64,000 nucleotides of DNA from Acidimicrobiales bacterium (GCA_013912105.1 JACERY010000007.1:1-64000), one strand, 5' to 3'; counted from the stretch's first letter, positions 52,573 to 62,957 are shown. The notes: generated by a model not told the origin, from the letters alone. Numbers and translations are program-made.

Positions 52573-53388
52573 TCAAAATAACTGTTGTTTAAAATGGTTG
52601 ATTACTTTCTCATGAGCGATAAACGTAGGATGCTCTGGTGTGTCTCGGAATTCTGTAGTTAAAACCGAATGGGCGCTCTTCTCTATCCCATGCAAGTTTG
52701 AACTTGAACTATCTATCTCTATGCCAATGAATCCATCTCCTAATTCATCTTTGAGTTTTTGAAAACGAGTTTCAGGCACAAGCGGGTCTTGTGTGAATCT
52801 CAAACCAAACACGCATAACTGCTCTTTGTGAACTCGTTCTTTCACTATTAAAAGTTCTTCTTTACTAAGTCCTAGATTTTCTTTTCTTTTTTTACCTAAA
52901 GGCAGTGGAAGGCTCGGTTGACTCATAACAGGGGCTTTCACTAGCGGATCTACGGCTAACGCTAAGGCGAAGCCGCCAGTGAAACACATTCCAACAATTC
53001 CAACACCTTCTCCTCCGCACCGTGATACAGCTACTCCAACGAGTTTTCGTATCCATTTGGTTACTGGGGAACTTTTTCCTGTTGCGAAGATAAGGAATTC
53101 TTTTGAGATACAGGCTCGTGTCATTGATTTCAGTGCGTAACCATTACTGAAAGGTTTGCCCGGATTTCCAAAAAGATTAGGTATAGCGACTGTAAAGCCA
53201 TTGGTTACGAGTCTTCTTCCAAACTCGGCTACTTCAGGGGTAATTCCAGGTATTTCGCTTAGGACGATTATGCAGGGTCCTGTTCCCTTCCAGAAGACGT
53301 CTTTCGTCCGATTTTCTATAGTGATTGACTCTCTTGTGAAATCAGTTAAGACATCATCTTTATTCGAACTCATATTATGAGAGTACAT
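52573..53388 (-). CDS. dienelactone hydrolase family protein
   Basis: Up to 271-residue alpha/beta hydrolase. GMCFTGGFALALAV has the Cys nucleophile of dienelactone hydrolases (GxCxGG), and IIVLSEIPGITPEVAEFGRRLV supplies the Glu that activates it; the His near the C-terminus is in HSVLTTEFRD. Start ATG at 53388 or 53373, no clear ribosome site. It is distinct from the DLH protein at 32405-33094 (longer, with a different middle). Three bases from the end of the repeat-protein gene (convergent). Confidence 0.86.
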   Translation of the reverse strand: MYSHNMSSNKDDVLTDFTRESITIENRTKDVFWKGTGPCIIVLSEIPGITPEVAEFGRRLVTNGFTVAIPNLFGNPGKPFSNGYALKSMTRACISKEFLIFATGKSSPVTKWIRKLVGVAVSRCGGEGVGIVGMCFTGGFALALAVDPLVKAPVMSQPSLPLPLGKKRKENLGLSKEELLIVKERVHKEQLCVFGLRFTQDPLVPETRFQKLKDELGDGFIGIEIDSSSSNLHGIEKSAHSVLTTEFRDTPEHPTFIAHEKVINHFKQQLF

Positions 53389-53471
53389 GATTAGAGAATG
53401 GTCAGAATCGCTTTGAGTTCAAAGACCTAATAACATTACGGATGGTATAAAACCTTTCAAAGGGGGATGTC

Positions 53472-54593
53472 TTGAAGTTTTCAATGATCTTTGAATTTCA
53501 ATGTGATGATGTTTCCCCTGAAGGTGAACGCGAAACATTAATGAGTTGCGTTGAACAAGCTGTCTTCGCAGAAAAAAAGGGTTTTGATCGTATTTGGGCT
53601 GTTGAACACCATGGATTGAAACACTACGCACATATGAGTGCCCCTGAAATTTTTCTTACCTGGGTTGCAGCAAAAACATCAACTATCCGAATTGGGCATG
53701 GAGTTGTTTGCATGCCCTTTGGGTATAACCACCCTCTTCGTGTAGCTGAACGCGTAGGGATGCTTGATAGCCTCTCTGGTGGGAGATTGGATGTCGGTGC
53801 TGGACGAGGCGCAACAGCTATAGAAATGTCTGGATTTGGAGTTGACCGAGAAGATACATACCCTCAGGTAAAAGAATCTCTTCAAATTCTGAGTCAATGT
53901 TGGGAGAATGAGACATTTGAGTGGAATGGCAGTATCTCTATATCTGAACGTTCGGTGATCCCTCAACCTATTCAGCTACCTCACCCACCGCTATACATGG
54001 CCTGCACAAAAGACGATACTGTTAGGCTGGCTGCAGAGTATGGACTTGGGGCTTTAGTACTAGGTTTTTCTGGGCCTTCCCAAGTAAGCGAACTTAAAAA
54101 AATATACGATGATGCGATTGCTTCCCGTTCAAATAAGAACTGCATTTCGAAAACACCCATAAATTTTCTCTCAGCGCTTTGCCCAACAGTCGTTCTCAAT
54201 GATGCTGAAGAAGCATTCCAAATCGGTGCTCGTGGACAGAAATTTTTTGCTGAATCAATTCAGCATTGGAATATAGGAACACCGCTACCTGAACATGTAC
54301 CAAGTGATATAGATATTCGTGACGCTATTGACGATGCGAAAGAACGCGTAGAGGCATTCATGACTAAAGGAGGTCACCCTCTGCCTTCTGTTGTTGCTTC
54401 AACCGAACCATTTAATATTAACCATGCCTATGGAGACAGCGATGACGCTATCAGGTATGTGAAAGAGCTAGAAAAGGCAGGGGCCGACGAAATTATGTGC
54501 CTCATACAGATGGGTGGGGTGCCTCATGAGGTTGCCATGGAAACGATTCGTCAATATGGGGAAAACGTGATACCGCACTTTTCAAGTGTTTAA
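53472..54593 (+). CDS. LLM-class flavin-dependent oxidoreductase
   Basis: 373-residue luciferase-like monooxygenase fold, F420- or FMN-dependent. N-terminal FSMIFEFQCDDVSPEGERETLMSCVEQAVFAEKKGFDRIWAVEHHG is typical, as are RIGHGVVCMPFGYNHPLRVAERVGMLDSLSGGRLDVGAGRG. Start is TTG at 53472 because a GGGGG run at 53461-53465 gives a good ribosome site and the protein then begins KFSMIFEF like its relatives. Substrate unknown. Its stop overlaps the convergent HAD gene by four bases. Confidence 0.9.
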   Translation: MKFSMIFEFQCDDVSPEGERETLMSCVEQAVFAEKKGFDRIWAVEHHGLKHYAHMSAPEIFLTWVAAKTSTIRIGHGVVCMPFGYNHPLRVAERVGMLDSLSGGRLDVGAGRGATAIEMSGFGVDREDTYPQVKESLQILSQCWENETFEWNGSISISERSVIPQPIQLPHPPLYMACTKDDTVRLAAEYGLGALVLGFSGPSQVSELKKIYDDAIASRSNKNCISKTPINFLSALCPTVVLNDAEEAFQIGARGQKFFAESIQHWNIGTPLPEHVPSDIDIRDAIDDAKERVEAFMTKGGHPLPSVVASTEPFNINHAYGDSDDAIRYVKELEKAGADEIMCLIQMGGVPHEVAMETIRQYGENVIPHFSSV

Positions 54594-55318
54594 CTTGTCT
54601 TAAATATATTGAATATCTCACTATGATTTTTGATTACGTAGTCTGCTTCATCCCCAACTTCTGGGTCATCTCGGGCTCCGGTGTAGCGAACTGTTGTCAT
54701 GTTAATCGCGCGTGCTCCGGCTACATCTGTTCTTCTCAAATCTCCGACATGAATACATTCAGAAGGATCTAAGACTCCTAACCCTGTGAGGGTCTCTTTA
54801 AAGATCTTAGGGTCGGGTTTATAAACGCCAATATCATCTGAAAAACCGAAGTAGTCAAAGAATTGATGCACATTGAGATCATCTAACCAAGAACGTAGAC
54901 GACTGCTAGGTATTGTCCCTACATCGCATATTACGCCTAACCGAAGGCCCAGTCCTTTTAATTGTTGGAGTGTTTGCTCAACCTCCGGCAATAGGCTTCT
55001 AGGGGTCGACTCTGATGCTTCTAAGTAAGCGTCGGTCAATTTTTCTTTGACAGTGGATGAGATACCGTCTGGAAGTTTCGTTATCGCTGCTTTGACGACA
55101 TTCTCTAATGAAGATTGGACGTTATTTCTCCAATTCGTTTCAAAGTAGTCCCATCCCTTCTTAAACGCTTTATCTAGTTGATCTTGCGTTACCTCAATAC
55201 CATTCGCGTATAAAATTTCTGTCCATAAGACTCTTCTTCGGTCAAGCGAATTGGTTGTTTCCGCCATGATCGTGTTCCAATAATCGTAGGTTACTGCCTG
55301 ATAATTTCGTGTATCCAT
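54590..55318 (-). CDS. HAD-superfamily hydrolase
   Basis: 242-residue HAD phosphatase. Motif I is VTYDYWNTI (nucleophile Asp; second Asp replaced by Trp, common in a HAD subgroup), motif II LGVICDVG, motif III region KPDPKIFKETL, motif IV HVGDLRRTDVAGA. It has a helical cap between motifs I and II. Nineteen bases downstream of purM: maybe co-transcribed. Substrate unknown. Confidence 0.88.
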   Translation of the reverse strand: MDTRNYQAVTYDYWNTIMAETTNSLDRRRVLWTEILYANGIEVTQDQLDKAFKKGWDYFETNWRNNVQSSLENVVKAAITKLPDGISSTVKEKLTDAYLEASESTPRSLLPEVEQTLQQLKGLGLRLGVICDVGTIPSSRLRSWLDDLNVHQFFDYFGFSDDIGVYKPDPKIFKETLTGLGVLDPSECIHVGDLRRTDVAGARAINMTTVRYTGARDDPEVGDEADYVIKNHSEIFNIFKTS

Positions 55319-55337
55319 AATTGCTTCCTACTGATCA

Positions 55338-56387
55338 TCAAATGATTTGTACTGAACCTGATCCATTTTCTCTGATTGTGCCTATTCGAGTCGTTGAAAG
55401 ACCCATTGAATGAACAATTTCTGTTGTACTATCAACACATTGTTGGTCAAGGATTAGGACCATCCCAATTCCCATATTGAAGACTTTATACATTTCATTC
55501 TCATCAATATTTCCAAGTGACTGTATCTCAGTAAATATTTTAGGTGGTTTCCAGGTTTCCCTAAATATTTCAGCATCCACATTATTGGGGAGCGCTCGGT
55601 TGATATTCCCTGGAAGACCCCCTCCAGTTATATGAGCTATGGATTTAATAGGGTTATGTTCCAATATTTTTAAAATTGTTGGTGTGTATATTACTGATGG
55701 TCGAAGAAGTTCTTCAGCAACCGTAATCTCAGCGCCATCCCACACAGGTTCGTCAATTGATTTCTTAGCAGTTTCAAAGAATACTTTTCTTGCAAGTGAG
55801 TAACCATTACTTCGAAGACCTGGCGAATGTAACCCGATGATCGCATCACCTGGAACAATATTTTTACCTGTGATCATGTCTTCTTTGTCGACAACTCCGA
55901 CACTGAAACCTACAAGCTCAAAATCTCCTGAGTGCATCAAACCTGGGTGTTCAGCCATTTCTCCACCTATTAGAGCGCATCCGGCTTCTCTACATCCATC
56001 CGTGATTCCTTTAACAAGTAATTCAACTTGATTAGGGATTAATTTTCCGACAGAAACGTAATCAAGAAAAAACAGTGGTTCAGCTCCTACGCAAATGAGA
56101 TCATCAACACACATTGCGACAAGATCAATCCCAATAGTGTCATACCTTTGAGCCATCACTGCCACTTGAGCTTTTGTTCCAACACCATCGGTAGAAGAAA
56201 CTAGAACTGGGTGCTTTCTTCCTGTTTGGGTTATATCAAAGGCTCCTCCAAATCCCCCGATACTAGTAAGAACTTCGGGGCGGAGTGTCGTTTCTATTAA
56301 CGGAGTTATTCGATGAACGGCTTCTTCCCCAGCAGCTATATTGACCCCTGCCGATTCATACGTTTCTTCTTTATTTCTTTTAGCCAT
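55338..56387 (-). CDS. purM: phosphoribosylformylglycinamidine cyclo-ligase (AIR synthetase)
   Basis: About 349 residues, converts FGAM to AIR. YESAGVNIAAGEEAV, LVSSTDGVGTKAQVA, GIDLVAMCVDDLICVGAEPLFFLDY, LIGGEMAEHPG and HITGGGLPGNI are standard. Start ATG at 56387 (MAKRNKEETYESAGV), overlapping the purF stop by eight bases, so the two are coupled. Confidence 0.97.
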   Translation of the reverse strand: MAKRNKEETYESAGVNIAAGEEAVHRITPLIETTLRPEVLTSIGGFGGAFDITQTGRKHPVLVSSTDGVGTKAQVAVMAQRYDTIGIDLVAMCVDDLICVGAEPLFFLDYVSVGKLIPNQVELLVKGITDGCREAGCALIGGEMAEHPGLMHSGDFELVGFSVGVVDKEDMITGKNIVPGDAIIGLHSPGLRSNGYSLARKVFFETAKKSIDEPVWDGAEITVAEELLRPSVIYTPTILKILEHNPIKSIAHITGGGLPGNINRALPNNVDAEIFRETWKPPKIFTEIQSLGNIDENEMYKVFNMGIGMVLILDQQCVDSTTEIVHSMGLSTTRIGTIRENGSGSVQII

Positions 56388-57906
56388 TGACTTTCCCGCT
56401 AATTGTTGACGCAATTTCATCTGGATTGATAACAGGCGTTATTAATTCCTCTTCGTTATTTTTCTCTAAAACTTTTTTTGATAGATTCTCAGGTATCTCT
56501 ACAGGATATTCTCCCGTAAGACATGCTGAACAAAATCCTGCATTACTTGTTCCAGTTGCTTCTACCAACCGGTCAAGGGTCAAGTAAGAAAGAGAGTCCA
56601 CGTCTAAATAGTCTTCTATTTCTTGAACTGTGAGGTTAGAGGCCAGAAGTTCGGATTGTGTTCCGGTGTCCATTCCATAAAAACAAGGCCACCTGTATGG
56701 TGGTGACGAGATTCGCATGTGAATTTCTTTGGCTCCAGCTTCTCTGAGCATACGAACCATAGCTTTGGTAGTTGTTCCACGAACTATTGAATCATCAACA
56801 ACAACTAACCTATTGCCTTCAATCGTGTCCCTAAGAGGATTGAGTTTCATACGCACTCCTAGTGAACGGAGTTCCTGATTCGGAGCAATGAACGTTCTTC
56901 CTATATAACGATTTTTTACTAAACCTTGGGCATAGGGAATATTTATCTCTTTTGCGTATCCTTCTGCTGCGGGAATTCCAGATTCCGGTACACCCATTAC
57001 AACATCAGCTTCTGCGGGTGCTTGCTGAGCCAGTGATTGTCCCATGCGAACTCTTGCATGATGAACACTTTGTGTATACAACTGTGTGTCTGGCCGGGCA
57101 AAATATACAAATTCAAAAATGCATAGACTTGGATTAACGCGTTCAGGAGGAAATGGGTTAATTGACCGGACTCCTGTCGCACTTACAATGACCATTTCTC
57201 CAGGATCTATTTCCCTAATAAAATGAGCTCCGATAATATCAAGGGCTGGAGTTTCCGAAGCCAATACCCATCCATTATCAAGTTTCCCTAGACAGAGTGG
57301 CCTAAAACCATTGGGATCTCGTACTCCAATAATGTTAGCTTCATCCATTAAAACAAAAGAGAAAGCACCTTCTAGCTTTGGAAGAACTTGAACAAGAGAC
57401 CTTTCTAATTCTCTTCCATCAGACGAGTTCTGATTTGCTGCTTTATTAATATGTTGGCCTATTAGTTCTGCAACCAAATCACTGTCGCTTGTGATAGTGC
57501 CAGGGAGCATTCCTGCTTCTTCAGCGAGCTTTTCAGTATTAGTTAAATTTCCGTTATGACCTAATGCAAATTCTCTCTGGTCCATTCCACGGTAAACGGG
57601 CTGAGCGTTTCTCCATGAACTTGATCCTGTGGTGCTGTAACGTGTTTGCCCGATACCAAGATGCCCATCAAGGCCAGCTAATGTTCTTTCGTTGAATACG
57701 TTTGAAACTAGTCCCATATCTTTGACGACTGTGATTGTTTCACCATCGCTAGTGGCTATACCCGCAGATTCTTGACCTCGATGTTGAAGAGCATAAAGAC
57801 TAAGATAATTCATGTGAGCTACAGCTTGTCCTGGAGCATAAATTCCAACTACTCCGCAGGCTTCACGTGGCGAATCGCCATCTAGGTTGTATTCGTCCAC
57901 CGCCAC
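56380..57906 (-). CDS. purF: amidophosphoribosyltransferase
   Basis: 508-residue first enzyme of purine synthesis, PRPP plus glutamine to phosphoribosylamine. A short propeptide precedes the catalytic Cys17 (EACGVVGIYAPG); glutaminase part with QHRGQESAG; PRTase part with VVVDDSIVRGTT; and the cysteines of a B. subtilis-type [4Fe-4S] cluster (WPCFYGMDTG, FCSACLTGEYP). It is purF-purM in one unit. Divergent from the P450 genes with a 155-base gap. Confidence 0.97.
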   Translation of the reverse strand: MAVDEYNLDGDSPREACGVVGIYAPGQAVAHMNYLSLYALQHRGQESAGIATSDGETITVVKDMGLVSNVFNERTLAGLDGHLGIGQTRYSTTGSSSWRNAQPVYRGMDQREFALGHNGNLTNTEKLAEEAGMLPGTITSDSDLVAELIGQHINKAANQNSSDGRELERSLVQVLPKLEGAFSFVLMDEANIIGVRDPNGFRPLCLGKLDNGWVLASETPALDIIGAHFIREIDPGEMVIVSATGVRSINPFPPERVNPSLCIFEFVYFARPDTQLYTQSVHHARVRMGQSLAQQAPAEADVVMGVPESGIPAAEGYAKEINIPYAQGLVKNRYIGRTFIAPNQELRSLGVRMKLNPLRDTIEGNRLVVVDDSIVRGTTTKAMVRMLREAGAKEIHMRISSPPYRWPCFYGMDTGTQSELLASNLTVQEIEDYLDVDSLSYLTLDRLVEATGTSNAGFCSACLTGEYPVEIPENLSKKVLEKNNEEELITPVINPDEIASTISGKVNG

Positions 57907-58061
57907 TTTGAAATTCTTACAGATTATTTACCGTTGTGTAATGATGTAGATGACTTTAGTTAACTATGAGCTTGGCAAAGTTCCAAAGACACGGTTCAAT
58001 GGTATGTGTAAATTGTTGTATGTGAAAACAATTTTATCTAAGCGGGGGATTCTAGAAAAAC

Positions 58062-59342
58062 ATGACAACTTCTGAACATATCGATTTAAAAGACTACGAC
58101 CCGATGAATTACGAGGTTCAACAGTGCCCATTTGATCATTACGCTGCACTTCGCCATGATGGTCCAATCTTTTTCCATGAAGGTACCGGAATGTTCTTTG
58201 CTTCAAGACTTGATGTTGTGAATGAGATTTTGCGCGATACAAAAACTTTTTCTTCGGAAAGGGCTACTACAACCACAAGACCTGACCCAGAAACTCTTGC
58301 GGAAATGACAGCAATCCTCAGTGAGGGAGTGCCTCGAGCTGAAACTCTATTGACTATAGATCCTCCTCGTCATACTGCTTATCGGAAGCTTATTTCACGA
58401 ACTTTCTCCGCAAGACGAATTGTGGCTTTAGAGGACAAGATAAGAGATATTGCAATTGAATTGATTGAAGCATTCCCTGATAAGGGAGTAATTGATTTTC
58501 ATACAGCCTTTGCGGTTTCTTTTCCTGTTCGCGTCATCCATCACACGTTGAATATGGCTCCAGAGACTACTGAAAAAATCAAAGGCTGGTCTGATGACGC
58601 TACCGCTGCTATCGGAAATAAATTAACCCACGAAAGATGGATTAGTTCGGTAAAGGGTCAATTGGAGAATCAGAAATATTGGTTCTCTGAGTACGAGAAA
58701 AGATTAGTTGACCCACAAGATGATATTTTATCTGACCTTACACACGCTGATTTTCCAGATCCCGATTTACCAACTGGCGAAACAAGAAAGCTTGAATTTG
58801 CTGAGATCTATAGTCTTATCCAACAACTTATGGTTGCCGGAAATGAAACAACAACAAAATTTCTTGATGAAACTATGCGCATTTTGATTGAACAACCTCA
58901 GTGGTGGGAAGCATTAGAAAAAGATCCTGAAAACATGTACTACGGCGTAGTTGAGGAAGGTCTAAGAATGTCCTCGCCGAATCAAGGATTGTTTCGTGTT
59001 GTTACACAAGATACTGAAATACATGGAGTTTCCATCCCGAAAGGATCTCGAATCTGGGTTATGTTTGCCGCTGCAAACCGTGATTCGCAAGTATTTGATG
59101 AAGCAGAATCGTTTAATCCAAAAAGGGAAAACCTAAAAGAACATGTCGCTTTTGGTAAAGGACATCATTTCTGTATTGGGGCACCACTTTCACGCTTAGA
59201 GGGGAAGGTAGCTATGCAGGAGTTAGTAAAACGAATCAAATTACCTTCGTTTACTGAAAATTGCACATTTGAATATGAATCAAGTTTTGTTCTTCGTGGC
59301 CTTGCTAGTTTAGAAATTGAGGTTGAGAAACGCCCACTATGA
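58062..59342 (+). CDS. cytochrome P450 (first of a tandem pair)
   Basis: 426-residue bacterial P450. Heme loop FGKGHHFCIGAPLSRLEGK, I-helix QLMVAGNETTTKFLDE, K-helix EEGLRMSSP. N-terminal DLKDYDPMNYEVQQCPFDHYAALRHDGP is shared nearly word for word with the next gene. Together they probably stem from a duplication. No redox partner adjacent. Substrate could be a fatty acid, sterol or xenobiotic. Confidence 0.95.
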   Translation: MTTSEHIDLKDYDPMNYEVQQCPFDHYAALRHDGPIFFHEGTGMFFASRLDVVNEILRDTKTFSSERATTTTRPDPETLAEMTAILSEGVPRAETLLTIDPPRHTAYRKLISRTFSARRIVALEDKIRDIAIELIEAFPDKGVIDFHTAFAVSFPVRVIHHTLNMAPETTEKIKGWSDDATAAIGNKLTHERWISSVKGQLENQKYWFSEYEKRLVDPQDDILSDLTHADFPDPDLPTGETRKLEFAEIYSLIQQLMVAGNETTTKFLDETMRILIEQPQWWEALEKDPENMYYGVVEEGLRMSSPNQGLFRVVTQDTEIHGVSIPKGSRIWVMFAAANRDSQVFDEAESFNPKRENLKEHVAFGKGHHFCIGAPLSRLEGKVAMQELVKRIKLPSFTENCTFEYESSFVLRGLASLEIEVEKRPL

Positions 59343-59357
59343 ACGAAAGGCGATGAA

Positions 59358-60638
59358 GTGACGAATATTGACGAGATAGATCTCAGTAGCTACGACCCTA
59401 TGGATCGAGATATCCAGCAATGCCCATTTAATCATTACGCCGCTCTTCGAGAGCATGGGCCTCTTTTCTATCATGAGCAAACAAAAACGTATATTGCTTC
59501 TCGAATGGACATTGTTAACCAGATCGTAAGAGACACTGAAACGTTTTCATCTGAACGGTCTAATGCAAAAGTGCCAACTGATGATATTGAAACTCAGGCA
59601 GAAATAGATGCGATCTTATCTAAAGGTTGGCCTCGTACTGAAACGATGCTCACAATCGATCCTCCGTATCAAACGCGTTATCGCAAACTGGTTTCACGAA
59701 CTTTTTCCGCTCGTAAAATTGGAAGCTACGAAGAAAAAATCCGTGAGATCGCCATTGACCTAATTGAAAAGTTTCCAACAAAAGGCACGATTAATTTTGA
59801 CACATCATTCGCAACTCCACTTCCCGTAAAAGTAATACATTACGCATTAAATATGTCTCCAGAAGTAGAGAACAAGGTTAAATGGTGGTCGGATGCAAAT
59901 AATTACGACCTTGGAGCAAACCCTTCACGAGAAATGCGAATAGAGAAAGCTGAATCTATTGTTGATTGTCAAAAGTACTGGTTTTCTGAATATGAGGACC
60001 GTCTGATTAACCCTCAAGATGATATTCTTTCTGATTTAGCACTTGCTGATTTCAATGATCCTGACTTACCTGACGGGCAAACTAGAAAACTGTATTTCCC
60101 TGAGGTATATGGCATTATTCGGCAGCTCATGGTTGCCGGTAATGAGACAACTACAAAGTTTTTAAATGAAACAATGCGCTTACTAATAGAGAATCCCAGG
60201 TGGTGGGAGCAACTCGAACGCAACCCAGATGAGATTGTCTATGGAATCGTAGAGGAAGGACTTAGAGCATCATCACCTACTCAAGGTCTTTTTAGAACCG
60301 TTACAAAAGATGTGAATATAGAAGGAATGTTAATTCCTAAAGGATCGCGCGTCTGGGTTGTCTTTGCCGCAGCAAATAGAGATGATCGTGAATTCCCCAG
60401 CCCTGATCAGTTCTTACCAGATCGTGATAATGTCAACAAGCATTTAGCCTTTGGGAAAGGACACCATTTCTGCATTGGCGCACCATTATCTCGGTTAGAA
60501 GGAAAAGTTGCATTGGAAGAACTAGGGAAAAGAATAAACCTTCCTAGTTTCAACGCTAAGAATACATTTGAATACGAACCAAGCTACGTTCTTCGTGGGT
60601 TAGCATCATTACATCTAGATATTGAAAAAAAAGAATAA
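59358..60638 (+). CDS. cytochrome P450 (second of a tandem pair)
   Basis: 426-residue P450, same length as its neighbour and highly similar throughout. Heme loop FGKGHHFCIGAPLSRLEGK, I-helix QLMVAGNETTTKFLNE, N-terminal DLSSYDPMDRDIQQCPFNHYAALREHGP. Start GTG at 59358 with AAGG eight bases before; 15 bases after the first P450, so the pair form an operon. Differences concentrate in the substrate-recognition regions (e.g. after ALNMSPE), suggesting different substrates. Confidence 0.95.
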   Translation: MTNIDEIDLSSYDPMDRDIQQCPFNHYAALREHGPLFYHEQTKTYIASRMDIVNQIVRDTETFSSERSNAKVPTDDIETQAEIDAILSKGWPRTETMLTIDPPYQTRYRKLVSRTFSARKIGSYEEKIREIAIDLIEKFPTKGTINFDTSFATPLPVKVIHYALNMSPEVENKVKWWSDANNYDLGANPSREMRIEKAESIVDCQKYWFSEYEDRLINPQDDILSDLALADFNDPDLPDGQTRKLYFPEVYGIIRQLMVAGNETTTKFLNETMRLLIENPRWWEQLERNPDEIVYGIVEEGLRASSPTQGLFRTVTKDVNIEGMLIPKGSRVWVVFAAANRDDREFPSPDQFLPDRDNVNKHLAFGKGHHFCIGAPLSRLEGKVALEELGKRINLPSFNAKNTFEYEPSYVLRGLASLHLDIEKKE

Positions 60639-60662
60639 AAAAAACTTGTCACAAGCTGATTT

Positions 60663-62873
60663 TTAACCCTGTGTTGTTCCACTATCAAATGCTTCCGTAA
60701 GTTTATTATCCCATTGGGTCTGAAGTTCCGAAACAGGCAGTGAAAGCAAGTTTTTCACTGCAAATGTTTCTCCATGTGCTAGCCCTATTCGTGTAAGCGG
60801 AACGTTATTGTGTGTTGCTATTTCTTCTACTTCTGGAATACGTTCAGGATTCACAGCGATTAACACTCGAGAAGGTGATTCAGAAAAGAATGCCATATGG
60901 TCAGGGATTCGTGCGAGTGTACATCCAATACCAGAGTGGATAGCCATTTCAGCTGCGCAGACACCTAATCCACCAGTTGAAATATCATGCAATCCGGTGA
61001 CAAGTCCGTTAGTAACTAGGTATTTAATTGTTTCACATACTTGTTTATGTAAATCGAAATTAATTGATTCAAGTACTCCAGACCGATGATTTTTCTGAAA
61101 AGCCCAAGCGCTTCCTGATAAACCTTTTGCTTCAGGACCTATCACCATCAACCGGTCGCCATCTTCCCATTGCATTCCAGGTGGTGGGGTTTCAAGTTTA
61201 TTGATAACTCCAATTACCCCAACTATTGGTGTTGGGTCAATATTTACACCTTGACTTTCGTTGTACAAACTTACATTTCCGCCAACAACAGGAAGGTCCA
61301 GTTCAATGCATGCTTCAGCCATACCATCAACTGCTTCACTTAATTGCCACATCACTGTTGGGTTCTCTGGATTTCCGAAATTTAAACAATTCACAAGGGC
61401 TTTAGGTTCAGCACCAACACAAGATAAATTAAGAACAGCTTCTGCGACAGTCATGGCTGTTCCGAGCCTTGGGTTGACTGCACACCATCGATGATTCCCG
61501 TCGGTCGTTACAGCTAAACCTCGTCCTGTATCTTCTCCAGAGACAGGATCCTTTAAACGTAAAACTGCAGCGTCACCCCCTGGGCCAACAACAGTATTAA
61601 GAAATAATTGAGAATCATATTGAGAGGTAACCCATTGGGTTCCAGCTAGTAAGTTGAGAAGGTCTGAGGTTATATCTTCAGGTTCGGGTAATTGTTCAGC
61701 CTGATTTTCTTGAAAAGATTGAAAGTCAGTTGGAGGCATTAACGGCCTTTCATACAAAGGAGCATCCTCATGGAGCGAAACTGCAGGAACTTCACCTAGA
61801 ACTTCACCACCTAATCCATCCAAAATACGGAGAAGACCACCTTCGGTTACTTTCCCAACTACAGCAGATCTAATTTCCCACTTTTTACTTATATCAGTGA
61901 CCGCAGCAAGATTTTCTGGTGTAACTATAGCTAGCATTCGTTCTTGAGATTCACTAGTCATAATTTCATAGGGATGCATACCCGTTTCCCTTTGGGGGAC
62001 TGCAGAAACATCAAAGTCCATTCCAACACCTCCGCGTGACGCAGTTTCTGAAGCTGCACAAGAAAGCCCTGCTCCACCCAAATCCTGTATCCCAACAACA
62101 AGACCTGCATCTAATAGTTCAAGACAGCATTCAATAAGGCGTTTTTCTTCAAATGGATCACCAACCTGAACACTTGGTCGTTTATCGGCATCCTGTTCGT
62201 CATCGCCAAAACCTGCTGAGGCAAGGACGCTAACACCGCCTATGCCATCTCTACCTGTTGTAGCACCTAACAGAACTGCTAGATTACCAACACCTGATGC
62301 TTGTCCCAGAACAAGGCGTTCTTTAGGTAGTATTCCCAGACATAACACGTTAACCAATGGGTTACCTATATACGTCTGATCAAAAACTGTTTCACCACCT
62401 ATGTTCGGAACACCTACAGAATTTCCATAACCAGAAATTCCACTAACGACGCCTTCTGCAACCCATTTACTTCTTGCATCGTCAAGAGGGCCAAACCTTA
62501 GCGGGTCCATAATTGCTATCGGACGAGCGCCCATAGTAAATATGTCCCGTATTATTCCTCCTACACCAGTTGCTGCACCTTGATATGGCTCTATGTAGCT
62601 GGGATGGTTATGACTTTCAATCCTTATTGCTATAGCAATATCATTACCGACATCAATAACACCTGCATTCTCTCCGGGCCCAACAAGGACATCCTCTCCC
62701 TCTGTAGGTAGCCGCTGTAAATGAATTCTTGATGATTTGTAGGAGCAGTGCTCGCTCCACATAACTGAATACATTGCTAATTCTAGGTGGTTCGGTTCTC
62801 GATCTAAGATTTGAATAATCTTTTCAAATTCTTGGTCTGTTAGACCTAATGTTCGATGGAGTTCGTCCGTCAT
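60663..62873 (-). CDS. purL: phosphoribosylformylglycinamidine synthase, large subunit
   Basis: 736-residue small-type PurL that works with PurS and PurQ to make FGAM from FGAR, ATP and glutamine. Segments: MYSVMWSEHCSYKSSRIHLQRLPT, VRIESHNHPSYIEPYQGAATGVGGIIRDIFTMGARPIA, QDLGGAGLSCAASE, GGNVSLYNE and TGLHDISTGGLGVCAAEMA. It follows purQ by 84 bases. Convergent with the second P450; the short spacer contains CTTGTCACAAG, a weak hairpin. Confidence 0.97.
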   Translation of the reverse strand: MTDELHRTLGLTDQEFEKIIQILDREPNHLELAMYSVMWSEHCSYKSSRIHLQRLPTEGEDVLVGPGENAGVIDVGNDIAIAIRIESHNHPSYIEPYQGAATGVGGIIRDIFTMGARPIAIMDPLRFGPLDDARSKWVAEGVVSGISGYGNSVGVPNIGGETVFDQTYIGNPLVNVLCLGILPKERLVLGQASGVGNLAVLLGATTGRDGIGGVSVLASAGFGDDEQDADKRPSVQVGDPFEEKRLIECCLELLDAGLVVGIQDLGGAGLSCAASETASRGGVGMDFDVSAVPQRETGMHPYEIMTSESQERMLAIVTPENLAAVTDISKKWEIRSAVVGKVTEGGLLRILDGLGGEVLGEVPAVSLHEDAPLYERPLMPPTDFQSFQENQAEQLPEPEDITSDLLNLLAGTQWVTSQYDSQLFLNTVVGPGGDAAVLRLKDPVSGEDTGRGLAVTTDGNHRWCAVNPRLGTAMTVAEAVLNLSCVGAEPKALVNCLNFGNPENPTVMWQLSEAVDGMAEACIELDLPVVGGNVSLYNESQGVNIDPTPIVGVIGVINKLETPPPGMQWEDGDRLMVIGPEAKGLSGSAWAFQKNHRSGVLESINFDLHKQVCETIKYLVTNGLVTGLHDISTGGLGVCAAEMAIHSGIGCTLARIPDHMAFFSESPSRVLIAVNPERIPEVEEIATHNNVPLTRIGLAHGETFAVKNLLSLPVSELQTQWDNKLTEAFDSGTTQG

Positions 62874-62957
62874 TGTTCCTCAATTTGATGTGATTGGTAG
62901 GCACTAGGCGAGCTACATTCGGATAAAAGCATTTTTCTATTAAAAAGATATATGTGA

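Noticed and set aside
57907-58061. Riboswitch or purine box upstream of purF.
   Set aside because: The 155-base gap has no recognisable purine riboswitch core or PurR-type palindrome.
60639-60662. Hairpin CTTGTCACAAG between the second P450 and purL as a terminator.
   Set aside because: The stem is only four or five base pairs; T-run is short. Too weak to call.
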